Positions 23,405-33,989 of a stretch of DNA of 64,000 nt are shown here, piece by piece. Within the stretch, counting starts at the first letter, position 1. Each line of letters starts with the position of its first letter. This DNA is from Ashinkailepas kermadecensis (Eukaryota > Arthropoda > Thecostraca > Neolepadidae). The DNA is taken from NCBI GenBank assembly GCA_034440615.1, contig JAOTOM010004865.1:372001-436000 (forward strand), in the 5' to 3' direction. The notes below the pieces were generated by a model, which was given only the letters and a program-made list of their open reading frames with translations, did not search any database and was not told the origin of the DNA. Position numbers and translations under genes: made by a program.

Positions 23405-23821
23405 TTATATTCCCTGCATGCATTGCGTTTTGTGTGAACCCATTTCTCTTTTATCAAGGTAGGCGGGATATCGGTCTTTACGTCGGTCCTGGTTCCGCAC
23501 TGCAAGAGCCAAACTAAGAGCATGGATTCGCGCGGCTGCTTCAAGGACAGCAACAAGAAGTTGTCGTACAAGATGGACAACATCCGCATAGTCAGTGACC
23601 TGCGCGCCATCAAGGCTTCGCCGACCGAGAGTGTCGTCGGCGCTGTACTGGCGGCTGCTTCTCGCCTGCATATTAGCGGGTTGATTTCCAACACCGTGCC
23701 ACCAGTCCGTCCGCGCCGCTTACCACGTCCTGAAGAAACTGCCGTGCTCGCAGTGCAAGTCTCGGCACTGGTGGTACATCTGTGGCTTATCTACATCTGT
23801 TTGGCGCACATCGCGTGCTGA
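23405..23821. other. Ambiguous coding-like segment
   Basis: The plus strand has a 99-codon frame (23522-23821, beginning MDSRGCFKDSNKKLSYKMD) with GC-rich third positions. The minus strand has a frame reading LDGAQVTDYADVVHLV, faintly like the catalytic region of a reverse transcriptase (TDxDYADDVV) with one Asp missing. Neither reading is conclusive. A splice-bounded host exon on plus or a decayed RT on minus are both possible. Confidence 0.2.
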
Positions 23822-23829
23822 CCACCAAA

Positions 23830-24080
23830 ACGTCTCACATCAGTTGATCGTTCGGTGGAACGCCCCTGACGTGGCACGCAGACTGTATCACAGAATGAGT
23901 GCTGCAAAAAACCCTTGCTTGAACAATTGAACAACTTTATACTTGCGAGCATTGGGGGGGGGGGCGATGGAATGAACTGTGATTTCCCGCTACAAGTCGT
24001 CGAGGCACCTTTAGAGTTTAGCATATCTTACGTCTGTAGAGATGTGGCAAAGTGGTAGCAACTACTTGTGATACTTGTGA
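23830..24080. other. Unrecognised DNA with G10 run
   Basis: Contains an uninterrupted G run near 23955-23964; nothing else recognised. Confidence 0.35.
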
Positions 24081-24084
24081 TGAC

Positions 24085-24690
24085 TATTTAAGGCGTCCGC
24101 TGCCGCACCTGTGAGGCGACTACTACCACGGCTGTGAGGTGGCCACTGCTACGGCTGTGAAGCGGCCGTTATTATGTTTGTGAGGCGGCCACTGCCACGG
24201 CTGTGAGACGATGGCTGTCATGGCTGTGAGGCGGCCACTGCCACGACTGTGAGGCGGTCACTTACCACACCTATGAGAGGGCCGCTGCCATGGCTGTGAG
24301 GCGGCCACTGCCGCACCTGTGAGGCGGCTGCTGTCATGACTGTCAGGCGGCCACTTCCGCACCTGTGGGGCGGCCGTTGTCATGACTGTGAGGCGGCTAC
24401 TTCCGCACCTGTGAGGCGGCCGCTGTCATGACTGTGAGGCGGCCACTGTCATGACTGTAAGGTGGCCGCTGCTCTGGCTGTGAGGTGGCTGTTGTCAGGG
24501 CTGTGAGGAAGCCGCTGCCGCAACTGTGAGGCGGCCACTGCCACGGCTATGAGGCGGCCACTGCTGCGACTGTGAAGCGGCCATGGTCAGGGCTGTGAGG
24601 CGGCCGCTGCCGCACCCGTGAGGCGGTCACTGTGATGGCTGTGAGGTTGCCGATGCCGCGGCTGTGAGGCCGCCACTGCCGCGACTAAAA
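24085..24690. repeat. 24-bp GC-rich minisatellite, about 25 copies
   Basis: Degenerate copies of a unit of GCGGCCACTGCCACGGCTGT type with GAGG linkers. Variants alternate ACTGCC/GCTGTC and ACGGCT/ATGACT/GCACCT. The linker supplies TGA stops, so no long frame is produced on the plus strand. Confidence 0.9.
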
Positions 24691-24699
24691 CTGATCGGC

Positions 24700-25520
24700 A
24701 TTGGTGTGAAATGTTATTTTAGTTAGGCCCAATTCTGCATTGTCTAGAAAATTATTTTTTGATAGGACGCTATTTAGAAGTGCACCACTGAAATTCATAT
24801 AGATCAGGATTCCAGCCATATCAGCGTATTTTCATGTTTCGTGCACAAAATATATCCAGCTGAAAAATGTGCTGAAGAAGATATTAAAGGCTTATGCCTA
24901 CTAGTTCTGTTACTACCGTCCAAATGTAGAAGTACTGTACCTATCAGTAATTAGTAATTTTTCGTTGTTTTATATGTGATGTAAGATGACAGCTAATGGG
25001 AATTATAAATATTAATCTGGACTAGAAATGTAATCTATTCTATGCACGGTAGAAGATTGCGAGTAATTGATGTCCGATTGCCGAAGATCGCTTGGGATTT
25101 TTCACCTTTATGTGCCGAACTCCGGATTGTGTCATTCTTCGCTATCTTCGAGGGAATTTTGTTCATCCTCCACTGTCTCCGAGCGAATTTGCTCTCCGAG
25201 CGACACTCAGGAGTTCCTATGGGAAGGGCGACACTCCTTTTGGTGCGCAAAAATTTACTCAGGGCGCCAAGCAACACCTATTTCTGATGAAACAATCGAA
25301 GAAAGCATGGAAGGCCGTCATATCTGCAAAAGGTGGGTAATCATGAAAAATCATGTTTCGGAAATTTCATGTTATCCAATCCCGAGGGACAACCAACCCC
25401 ACCCCCTCCCCATCGAGGGGGTGGTTTCACCATCCAACCCCACCCCCTCCCCATCGAACCCGTACCTTATTGGCGACCAATTTCCCAGAATTGTATCTCG
25501 TCGGCGACCACCGAAAGGTT
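24700..25520. other. Unrecognised DNA
   Basis: Overlapping plus frames at 25042-25669 have no recognisable domain. A two-copy CCAACCCCACCCCCTCCCCA repeat lies near 25395-25460. Confidence 0.3.
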
Positions 25521-25529
25521 TTTTTAGCC

Positions 25530-26105
25530 CTGCCGGCGGCGAAGCGGTGGGTGGACGGAATATGTGTGACAAGCCGAGAGAAAAGCATTGCGACGATTGT
25601 GAGTGGGAGAGATACGCAGTACGCGGAGGCAGCACCAATAATCAATGTGATTCATGGAGAGCTGCATGAAATGGTTGCCTTTGCCTTCCCATGGGTGATT
25701 GCACCAACTTGTCAAATATAAATGGAATATGTTAGACAGGGTGAAATCAGTGCAAGTTGGTCAAGAGCATTGTTTATCATGACGAGAAAGAGGGTGGTTA
25801 TAGAACGCTGCCTTGATCAAGACTGTGGCGCCGGGAGTGGACTGTGGAGTGGACTGTGGACTGCGAGGGAGTAGACTGTGTCTGTGGCGCCAGGAGTGGA
25901 CTGTGGACTGTGAGGGAGTGGACTGTGTCTGTGGCGCCGGGAGTGGACGTTGCCGCGTCGAACGGTGAATGTACGGTTGGCGGGACATTTGGCAGTGAAA
26001 GTGGCCATTCTGCCCTTGATGCCAATTCGGTGTAATTTAATTCGAAGAGCAAAAGTATGAACTTCATCAATGCGAAATGAAAGCGATAAAATGTCCCACG
26101 TTTTC
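25530..26105 (-). pseudogene. Family 1 non-LTR retrotransposon remnant (F1-B)
   Basis: On the minus strand the segment begins near 26105 with KLHRIGIKGRMATF, nearly identical to the start of the open family 1 copy. It continues through FTVRRGNVHSRRHSLDQG with QGVPQ lost, then an INxxLxQLxxISP-type stretch, a disrupted YADD position, GNHFMQLSMNHIDYW, and FSRLVTHIPSTH near 25560. It covers only the RT palm. A 47/59-bp minisatellite has expanded inside it at 25823-25950. The YADD box is destroyed, so the copy is dead. Confidence 0.85.
25823..25950. repeat. 47/59-bp minisatellite inside F1-B
   Basis: CTGTGGCGCC recurs at 25823, 25882 and 25929 (spacings 59 and 47 bp), with GGAGTGGACTGTGGA and GAGGGAGT sub-repeats between. 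The repeated sequence derives from the RT codons for GNxHSRxH, which occur once in the copy at 61.9 kb. Confidence 0.85.
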
Positions 26106-26112
26106 ACGTTTT

Positions 26113-26130
26113 TTGTTGTTGTTGTTGTTG
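26113..26130. repeat. (TTG)6 microsatellite
   Basis: Perfect trinucleotide run immediately upstream of the 5' boundary of F1-B. Confidence 0.9.
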
Positions 26131-26139
26131 TAATGAAAC

Positions 26140-27640
26140 GCGTTGCATGGAATCAACAATTTCGACATGGTTATCAGCGTCTTGGCTGATGGCCGACATG
26201 GCCACCAGCGTCTGGTATGCACAGATGTGGCCATCATGTGAGATGGCGGGATTAGCATCCGGCAGCCTAGTTTGATGAAGAAAAGTTCTTCCCTAGCCCC
26301 TGGCTTTATCAGCCATTTCGCGTATGACTGGGGAAAGACTTCTTTTGGCTACGTGAATAGTACTATGGACCTCGACGTTGGCGATATTAAAGATCCCGGT
26401 TATGTTCCATACTCTGAGCCTCCATCTCCGAGCTCTGATTCGACTATCTTGACAGGCACCTCAAATCCAGCACTTTTATATTGTGCAATTACTCAACAGT
26501 TAAATGGTGATAGTCATCCAAGTTTCAATAGTGCAGCGTGACAGACGATTCATTACAATAGCCTCATTTGGCACAGACAGCTTCAACTGCTTCACATACG
26601 ATTCACACGGCCATCCCACATCTTCATACCTCTCGTCATGCAACAGTCACATCTGCATATAACATCTCTGTCTCTCATTTCAAGTTCCAAGTTCAGCTAT
26701 TTCAAGAGGCAGCAGTGGCAACAGATATTTCAACTTATATTCGGACCGGTCTTCATTCGCTCTGCAACTTTCACCTCAAAGAACTACATTTCAACGGTCG
26801 CACAGCGTCTCTCGATCAGAGTCCTGAGACGTACCTCTGACGACTGGCCTGGCAGCCAGTCGCCTTCGCTGGAGGGCCAAGGCCCCAACCGGTCGCGTCG
26901 ACAGCTCGGTGACAAGTGAGTGAGAGCCCTGGCGGCTGGCCGGCGGCCGCTCGGTCGCGCGTCTCCGTGGCAAGTGCGAGAGAGCTCTGGCGACTATCTA
27001 TCAGGTGAACTCAGTGGCCACCGCCCACGACACGTCATGGTCACGCGACGGTCTCAATGCACTCCACACCAGCTCGGCGGGTCGCGCTGTCTCTATCTCA
27101 GAGACAGACTACGTCAGCTCAGAATCGCTCTGAATCTCAGTCCCTCTGTGGGAATCACTGCAGACTCTGCGTCTTGGCAGCCTCGCGCCGGTCCGGCGTC
27201 GGACACCAGAGCTGCTTCCTCAGCACATACCTTCAAACAATACCGACTCGGCGGCTCTGCACTGTACACAGACAGCCGGCAGATCGGGGCGCTGCAGCCC
27301 AATTGACATTTCACATGTCATAAGACACATGAACATTCATCTAGACATGTGAACATTCATCCAGCAGTCGACTATTATTATATGTCACCATTACATTCAT
27401 AATCCTTACATACATACAAGACACACCTGTCATATCACAGTCATACCACTCATGTACTTACACCCATGCCATTTGTCATCTATGCACCCTTCATCTTTCA
27501 GTCATGTACACACACACACACACCTGCCCATTGGGTTCCCATAATATAATCACTGACATACATCACCCAAGACAACCACATTCACATCACTGGCATTCAC
27601 ATTCACATCACCCCAGACATTTCATAGACGGCGGCCGGGC
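26140..27640. other. Unrecognised DNA with coding-like frames
   Basis: A plus frame at 26272-26541 (89 codons, containing DIKDPGYVPYSEPPSPSSD) and a GC-rich plus frame at 26920-27306 look protein-like but match nothing I recognise. A short (CA)n run lies near 27507-27524. No TATA box or splice sites could be assigned with confidence. Confidence 0.25.
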
Positions 27641-27882
27641 ATCGAGGTCACGCCGCGGTGGTAGGGTGTCGGCCGGAAAGGGGGAGGGGAACAGGGTAAG
27701 GTCCGCTGTTTGGCCTCGACTGCAGCGGTGGCTTGCCTACGTAAGCAGCCAGACAGGTTGGCGCCGGGTACCTGCCGGAACCCGTCACGACAGGCGAACT
27801 GTGGGGAGAGGGCTAAATTTCTGAAATCAAGTGTCCCGAAAACCAACTCTGTTACATTGAGGACGGGGGCGGCCGGGGCACA

Positions 27883-28098
27883 TCACATCGCACACACCCT
27901 GCGGGGGGCTCTGGCAGATCTGCATCCGGGAGGTCCGGCCAGATCCGGCACATGGGCGGTTACGTATGAACAGTTCAGGCGGGCGGCCACCACCGCCCCA
28001 GCTGGGACTTCCAGAAGCTGGTGCATGTTGAGGAGTGCCTGCGCCTGGACGGCCTCCCTCACCAGCACCAGTTGAGCCTCCGATCGAATATGGTGGCG
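27883..28098 (-). other. Coding-like GC-rich segment, unrecognised
   Basis: The minus frame reads EAQLVLVREAVQAQALLNMH, then QLLEVPAGAVVAARLNCSYV, with strongly GC-biased third positions and amphipathic-helix character, and ends at a stop near 27883. A weak acceptor (TACCTGCAG) precedes it near 28108. It could be part of a retroelement ORF1/gag-like protein or a host exon. I recognise no family. Confidence 0.25.
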
Positions 28099-28239
28099 AT
28101 GACGCTGCAGGTACAGCTATCAATCTCCCTTTCGATGGCGAACGGGGAGGTCCGTAGCCACGTGCGCTCTGTCATCATAATAATCACGAAGGATTCCCCC
28201 TCCGGAGGATCCAGCGGAGGGCGTAACCGGGTACCTACC

Positions 28240-28262
28240 CGGACACCCGGTGCCGGTGTCCG
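28240..28262. repeat. Short palindrome CGGACACC/GGTGTCCG
   Basis: Perfect 8-bp arms separated by 7 bp within an otherwise unrecognised GC-rich region (27640-28680). Confidence 0.7.
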
Positions 28263-28682
28263 CCCTCTTCGATGGGGAGGGGGTGTCTGGGCATGCCGGG
28301 TGGGTGGGGTGGTAGGAATTGGGCATAAAACAGACCAGCTAGCCGCCGGTAAACTGATCCCGACAGCGCCGTGGACGAGGGAGGGACGGGATGTGGCAGG
28401 AAGCTGGTGTATTAGTAGGCCCGATCACCTGATGAGGCCCGATGACATGAGGGGCGGAGCTTCACGTGTGGTGCCCTGAGAAGGAGACCAATGGGACAGC
28501 TGCGGTGGATGGCTCCGGGACGGCGGCTCTTCGGCGGCCATGTACGTCGAGGAGCCTCCCTACGGAAGGACCTGGTGTCTTCTGGCTGGAACTCCCCTGT
28601 CCTTTCCCTGCGAACTTGTTCGTATGGGTGTCCAATCCCTATGCTCTAGGATCCTCTTTTCTGTAAACAGTGTCCATTTAAT

Positions 28683-28870
28683 TAACCCGCGCCGTCTCGG
28701 GGGTCTTCCCCCTCCAATATTTTCTGCAGATAGTGCAAAAACGGCGCGCGGCAGTGTGCCAAAATTTAGCACACCTTGTTCGCATAAATTTGACTCGTTG
28801 TGTGAAGATGGGGCCATAGGCCAGGTCAACCACTGTCACCGAGTTATTCAAGGTCAAATTAGTTCACCTC
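28683..28870. mobile_element. Diverged relative of the TTAA element
   Basis: Begins at TTAACCCGCGCC, continues with a G-run/C-run hairpin-like block, and later shows CCAGGTCAACC and TTCAAGGTCAAATTAG, resembling the left part of the elements at 10666 and 37570. Divergence is high and no right end was found. Confidence 0.35.
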
Positions 28871-28879
28871 TAAAAGCCG

Positions 28880-29205
28880 GTTGTCCACCTGGCGTAAGAC
28901 TGTGTGCGTTTGGCCGGCTGAACACTAATTTTGACGAGTCGGTGAAACAGTCCACGCGACGTTGAACGTATTTGGACCCGTCGTTGCACTTGGAACGGTG
29001 CTGCGTGCGCATTTCGTCCGCAGTGGTGCCCACACTGCGACGCATCCTCTGCGATTGTTCCGTTTGTGAAGACAGAGTGTCGCTGGCATACATTTCATTC
29101 GACGGTGCATGAACCTCGCGTTAAAGTTGGTAAGATTGTGGATCTTTAATCCAGACTCGCCACGCTATCTTATATTACGAAAGGCGTAGAACTATTTGGT
29201 AGGTT
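28880..29205. other. Unrecognised DNA
   Basis: Nothing recognised. Confidence 0.3.
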
Positions 29206-29207
29206 TA

Positions 29208-29529
<322 letters not shown>

Positions 29530-30222
29530 GTATCAGTGCATAAACCAACCCTAGAAAATAGTTTACAATCAAAATAAAGGAGATCAAGACGATATTGCAG
29601 ACGTACCATGGCACTACTAGTTCGAGAGTCTGGCAAAACGCCCACAGGTTCAGCCCTATAATTGCATAGTGCATACAATTGCATATAATTGCTTAGTATA
29701 GTGATGGTGTAGGGGAGGCGGATCCCACTCGAAATCTCGGAATATATCAGACCAACTTCAAAACTGGCTAGTTCAAGTGAATTATACTGTCCAGTCTACG
29801 CTCCTAGAATATTAAGATGTCAACAAATGTTCCAATGGTGAGGTCAGGAAGCAAATTATGTGGGATGAAAATTTTAGTAAAATCATTCGGAACCCTGCTT
29901 GTATGTACCTTGGTAAAATTATACATATATGGGTGTTAGTCAGTCTTAATAATCCAAAGCACCATTTGATGTCCATACATGCCAATGCAAAATAGTCAAT
30001 GGCGTAGCTAGGATCCTAAGGAGCGGTGGTTATCATTTATTCCTTGTTGTTAATCCTTCTTCGTAGTCAGTGATTTGGATCATATCTAGTACCACGTCTT
30101 GTAAGCCATACTTTTGAAATTGACTATGGGTGTAATGCTCCTCTTCACAGCATTGTCAATCTTGGTACAGTGTGTTACAGAATCATCTTCCACTGTCATG
30201 TGCGTTCACTAGGAACATAGTC
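29530..30222. other. Unrecognised DNA; possible hAT-like end at 29997
   Basis: CAATGGCGTAGCTAGGAT followed by CCTAAGGAG at about 29997-30023 resembles the left end of the MITE copies at 45404 and 53856. No right end was seen. Otherwise nothing recognised. Confidence 0.3.
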
Positions 30223-30405
30223 TGTGCCGCTTTACAACAATTATTGGCAGTGTATACTGCATCGTTTCACATCAATTATTGGCAGTGCATACTGCACCGC
30301 ATCACAGCAATTATTGGCGGGGGATACTGCACCGCATCACGTCAATTATTGGCAGGGTATACTGAACCGCATCACGTCAATTATTGGCAGGGTATGATGC
30401 AATGC
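30223..30405. repeat. 35-bp tandem repeat, 5 copies
   Basis: CAATTATTGGC recurs at 30238, 30273, 30308, 30343 and 30378, exactly 35 bp apart, each followed by a GTATACTGCACCGCATCAC-like stretch. Units are contiguous and similar throughout, so this is not a CRISPR-type array. Confidence 0.95.
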
Positions 30406-30409
30406 GTCG

Positions 30410-30635
30410 CATTTAGGCTATCTGTGATAGTCTACCAACATGATCATGGGCAATAACGTGATCAAAAACAGAAATTCGCGTTTGCTGTCGTCACGTGACA
30501 ATTTTCCCTATGGCCATACAAACCGCCGGCAGGCCAGCGCTGTCCCTGCCTTTGTTGTGCCTCAGTCGCACAGACAGCATTAGATTATTCGCAGTACATG
30601 CATGGGCTACCATTTAACTGATTTAAAAAAGGAAG
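30410..30635. other. Unrecognised DNA
   Basis: Nothing recognised. Confidence 0.3.
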
Positions 30636-30639
30636 ATTA

Positions 30640-30840
30640 CCAACCTTCCCGTAGTCAGGACTTACTAACGAAGAATGTGCCAGAATAATTTGAAGGAGCG
30701 CAAGGACGGTGGAGAAGTGGTGGAAACGCTATCAAGCCGAAGGATAGTTGGAAACGAGAGCAAGGAAACGGCCTGGCCTGGCCGTAAGAGGGCAACCACT
30801 CCAGAGGAAGATGCCGCATTTGTTGATTCATTGATTTGCT
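30640..30840 (+). pseudogene. Tc1/mariner-like transposase N-terminal remnant
   Basis: The plus strand reads ARII, then a stop where Arg is expected, RSARTVEKWWKRYQAEG, another stop, LETRARKRPGLA, and after a frameshift KRATTPEEDAAFVDSL. The order helix-turn-helix, WxxRYxxxG, a basic linker ending RPG, and an EED..FV block matches the N-terminal DNA-binding region of Tc1/mariner-family transposases. Two stops and a frameshift show it is dead. No catalytic DDE/DDD domain or inverted repeats were found nearby. Confidence 0.55.
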
Positions 30841-30844
30841 GATC

Positions 30845-31363
30845 ATTTACTTTAACTTGTATCGCTTTACAAGCATCATCGCATGCGTTTTAAGCATACG
30901 CAATATGTTTAATATAATTGCATATTTTACGTAGTAAGCACATGCTCTAACTTTGAATGATTTGTTTCCGACCTTCGTGCATTCTGAGCCCTTCCAACGA
31001 ACGACGATATGTTGATAATGCTGCCTTTGCCAGGATTGAGATTTTACCAACGTGCCATGGCAGCCTTATGCTCTGACTTGTAACACACGCCTCTTATGCA
31101 TTGGTTGAGAAGCTTGAAAACGTTGCTGGTGGGAGGGTTTGGTGGTGGAGGTGGGCTGAACTTTTTGACTTATTCTACCCGGGCTATTTGCATGTTGTAT
31201 TCTAAATTATCAGTCGGTTCAGCAGTTTGTTTGCGCGCGTTAGGGGGAGGGTGGCTCCAGGGCCGCTTCTGGGAGACACCTCCGTTACATTCCGGTGCTC
31301 CGGGAGAACATACAATGTGCGATATCCTGTTTTTTCGCTTGTTAGTGTGCCAGGCGAAGTGAA
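30845..31363. other. Unrecognised DNA
   Basis: Nothing recognised. Confidence 0.3.
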
Positions 31364-31473
31364 CAACTGGTGTCCGTGATCATGAACTTGCCTACAACTG
31401 GTGTCCGTGATCATGAACTTGCCTACAACTGGTGTCCGTGATCATGAACTTGCCTACAACTGGTGTCCGTGAT
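31364..31473. repeat. 31-bp tandem repeat, about 3.5 perfect copies
   Basis: CAACTGGTGTCCGTGATCAT followed by GAACTTGCCTA is repeated three times without visible change, plus a partial copy. Perfect identity suggests very recent amplification or an assembly effect. Confidence 0.95.
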
Positions 31474-31479
31474 CCACGA

Positions 31480-31950
31480 ATCTGATCCAGGTTACTCTAC
31501 AGCATGTTGTCGCAGTAACCCGATAGCTTGCCGCAATAATTTTTGCATTGGAGAGAACTAGAACAGACTCGAGTATAAAATCGAAACATTTCCAGCATTC
31601 GACACCTCTGATAGGATAACGACATCATAACTCCGTTACCAGGGGTTCAAATTTCGGGACAGGGCACCTGATTAGTGCACAGTTAATCCCGAACATTTTC
31701 AGCATAATCGATGTGATAGTTCGGTTCGGAAGGCATACTTGAGCAACCACGAGCCTCTCGTAAAACGATGGGTAATACGAGCTCGATCCTTATGGGTACT
31801 ACCTCATCAGGATCTAACGATGGGTAATACCCCATCCTGACCGTGATAAGCGCAATGTTATATGTGTTATTGCATTTCACCTTCAAATGCTACTTAAGTA
31901 AGTACCTAATTTAAGTTTTAAGTACCCAATGTTTCGGCATAGCACATTTC
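31480..31950. other. Unrecognised DNA
   Basis: A CGATGGGTAATAC segment occurs twice (about 31766 and 31818). Nothing else recognised. Confidence 0.3.
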
Positions 31951-31956
31951 TGAAAG

Positions 31957-32052
31957 GCAAATAGAAGATCAAAGTGGACAGTCTGGCCACAATCCTAGCG
32001 GTCGGCTGGCTCAGGATTGCCATCTGAATGTCTACTTTGATCGCCCATTTGC
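31957..32052. repeat. Imperfect 42-bp inverted repeat (foldback)
   Basis: The left arm (31957-31998) and right arm (32010-32052) share GCAAAT, GATCAAAGT.GACA and CAATCCT blocks in inverted order around an 11-bp spacer. The transcript of either strand could form an imperfect stem of about 40 bp. Confidence 0.75.
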
Positions 32053-32059
32053 TCCTGAG

Positions 32060-32485
32060 AAGGATGCGTCATCGGAACGGTGCTCGTTTATCAGGCATCG
32101 TTCGAGTTGATACGTAATGACACATACAACGGCCGTACCACATTTATTGCTATATTATTGCATGCAGAAAACATTCGTCATTGCCTTGCACCATACAAAA
32201 TATATATTTCTCCCCCTCGTCGCATGACCTCCAAGCTTATTCGATCACTCCCTCACATATATCTGTGCAATCCCATGCATGGACGTGACAACGCCCAGTT
32301 GTTCTTCGGTTGTTCTAATTCGACGGTGACTCAATACATTGGCAGGTGCAACGCACCGACCTTTTCCTAGTTGTTGATGTTGGTGCAGGAGATCAAAGCA
32401 TTACACCTCCGGCGACAACTCGTGATTAATACCAGGAGACGAAGCCGCGAGGAAGACACAAAACAATCGGAGGTGGTGCAATAAG

Positions 32486-32487
<2 letters not shown>
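32060..32487. other. Unrecognised DNA
   Basis: A 96-codon plus frame (32080-32370) has no recognisable motif. Confidence 0.3.
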
Positions 32488-32562
<75 letters not shown>

Positions 32563-32645
32563 GCACACACACATACACACACACACACCCACACACACAC
32601 ACACCTACACACACACATACACACATAAACACTCACACACACACA
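32488..32645. repeat. (CA)n microsatellite, about 155 bp
   Basis: Nearly continuous CA repeat with a few T and extra-C interruptions in its 3' half. Confidence 0.98.
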
Positions 32646-32649
32646 CTCA

Positions 32650-33985
32650 CAAACTCGTCTTATGGTAATTGTAAGCTTATTCTTCTCGTTCTTGTCTTCC
32701 TGTCATCTTAAGCTGTTTTGTCAGAGGTGTAGCTGGTAATTATTAGGTTTTTTGACTGGTGATTTGGTAGATCAGTGTCGATTTTAATGCCTTGCCCCTG
32801 GTGAAGGTAATAGACAAAACATCGGTAATTATAGAGAAACGTTTGAATTTTTCCATCAATTAAGTTTTATTGTCATCGATCACTGAAATGTCGCAACCTT
32901 GCAATGAAGCAAAGGTCCTTTGCCACCACTTGAGATTGTCATGTAGATACGGGACATGTTCTTAGCAATGTTTTTATTTTCTTACACCATGGGTCCTACT
33001 TTAATTCCTACATACGTATTTAATGTAACGGACTGTGTAGTGAAGTCTCGTTCGTTGGCGCGTGATGAAGCCTGGGAGCCTCGCGTAGCGATAATGCCCG
33101 TTCAAAGCACGGCGGTACGTTTTGGCTTTATATTTGTGGTTAAGGCAAGCAAGGGCCGAAAGGTGACAAGTGCCGACAGCAATTTAGTACTTTCTGTCGA
33201 CACCACGACAACGGTTTACAACAGCAGATACGATCCGTGCGCTCCGGCCGCCCGGTCAGTTCTCTTCTAAATCCCGGCCGGCACCCGCCGCCGGGAGGTG
33301 ACGGTCCCCTGGCGGCCGCCGTGATTGGCTGCCGCATTAATGACGGGGCACCATGGCCCGCCGGCGATTGGCGACGTACATTTTGGCACACCTCCGAGCA
33401 TCATGGCCGACCGCGTTTGACGTCACATCATCACAGCAGTGGCCACCACCTGTGGGCCGACTCAATCGGCGTATTCCTGTTGGCTGAGGGCCACATAACA
33501 CAAGTAAAACATGAACAATGTCACAACTGGAACAGCCAATTATAATTAGTGTTATAGATAAATATCTATAACACTGGCATAATTAAAATGGAAAGCACTT
33601 GAATTGCACGCCGGAAAATTGCTTAAAATCCTTCAGTTCAAATGTACCCTTTCATTAACGAGGGCTTAATATTTACCACATTATCTGGCGTTGCCACCAA
33701 AACTTCGCAAGCAATCGGTTAATGTCACCGCTAAAAGCAGCGTATTGGCAAGACAATCAACGGGTAGTAACTACATTCATCGTGCGCATCCCGCCCACCC
33801 AAAACATGGCATAATTTGATAGCCAAAAACGTGAGGATATGCAATGTACTCTTCGGAAGCTGGCTGAGCTAGCCACACCAACTGCGAACGTCGGAATGCC
33901 TGCAGCAGATGAAACTTTACTTTCACCCTGAACTCATCCAAAATCGTTGGATGCAGCTAGGCTAAGTGGATGAACTAAACAATGG
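32650..33985. other. Unrecognised DNA
   Basis: Includes a GC-rich island-like stretch (about 33230-33420) with no assignable gene. Frames at 32956-33270 and 33237-33545 show no recognisable domain. Confidence 0.3.
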
Positions 33986-33989
33986 TTGC

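Noticed and set aside
23405..23694. Minus frame with TDYADVV taken as an RT catalytic box
   Set aside because: One Asp is missing, there are no supporting RT motifs before or after, and the plus strand is at least as coding-like. Left as ambiguous.
26272..26541. Small host gene encoding an 89-residue protein
   Set aside because: No recognisable domain, promoter or splice evidence. Mentioned only within the regional description.
30223..30405. Regularly spaced repeat considered as CRISPR
   Set aside because: Units are contiguous with no unique spacers, and the context is eukaryotic.
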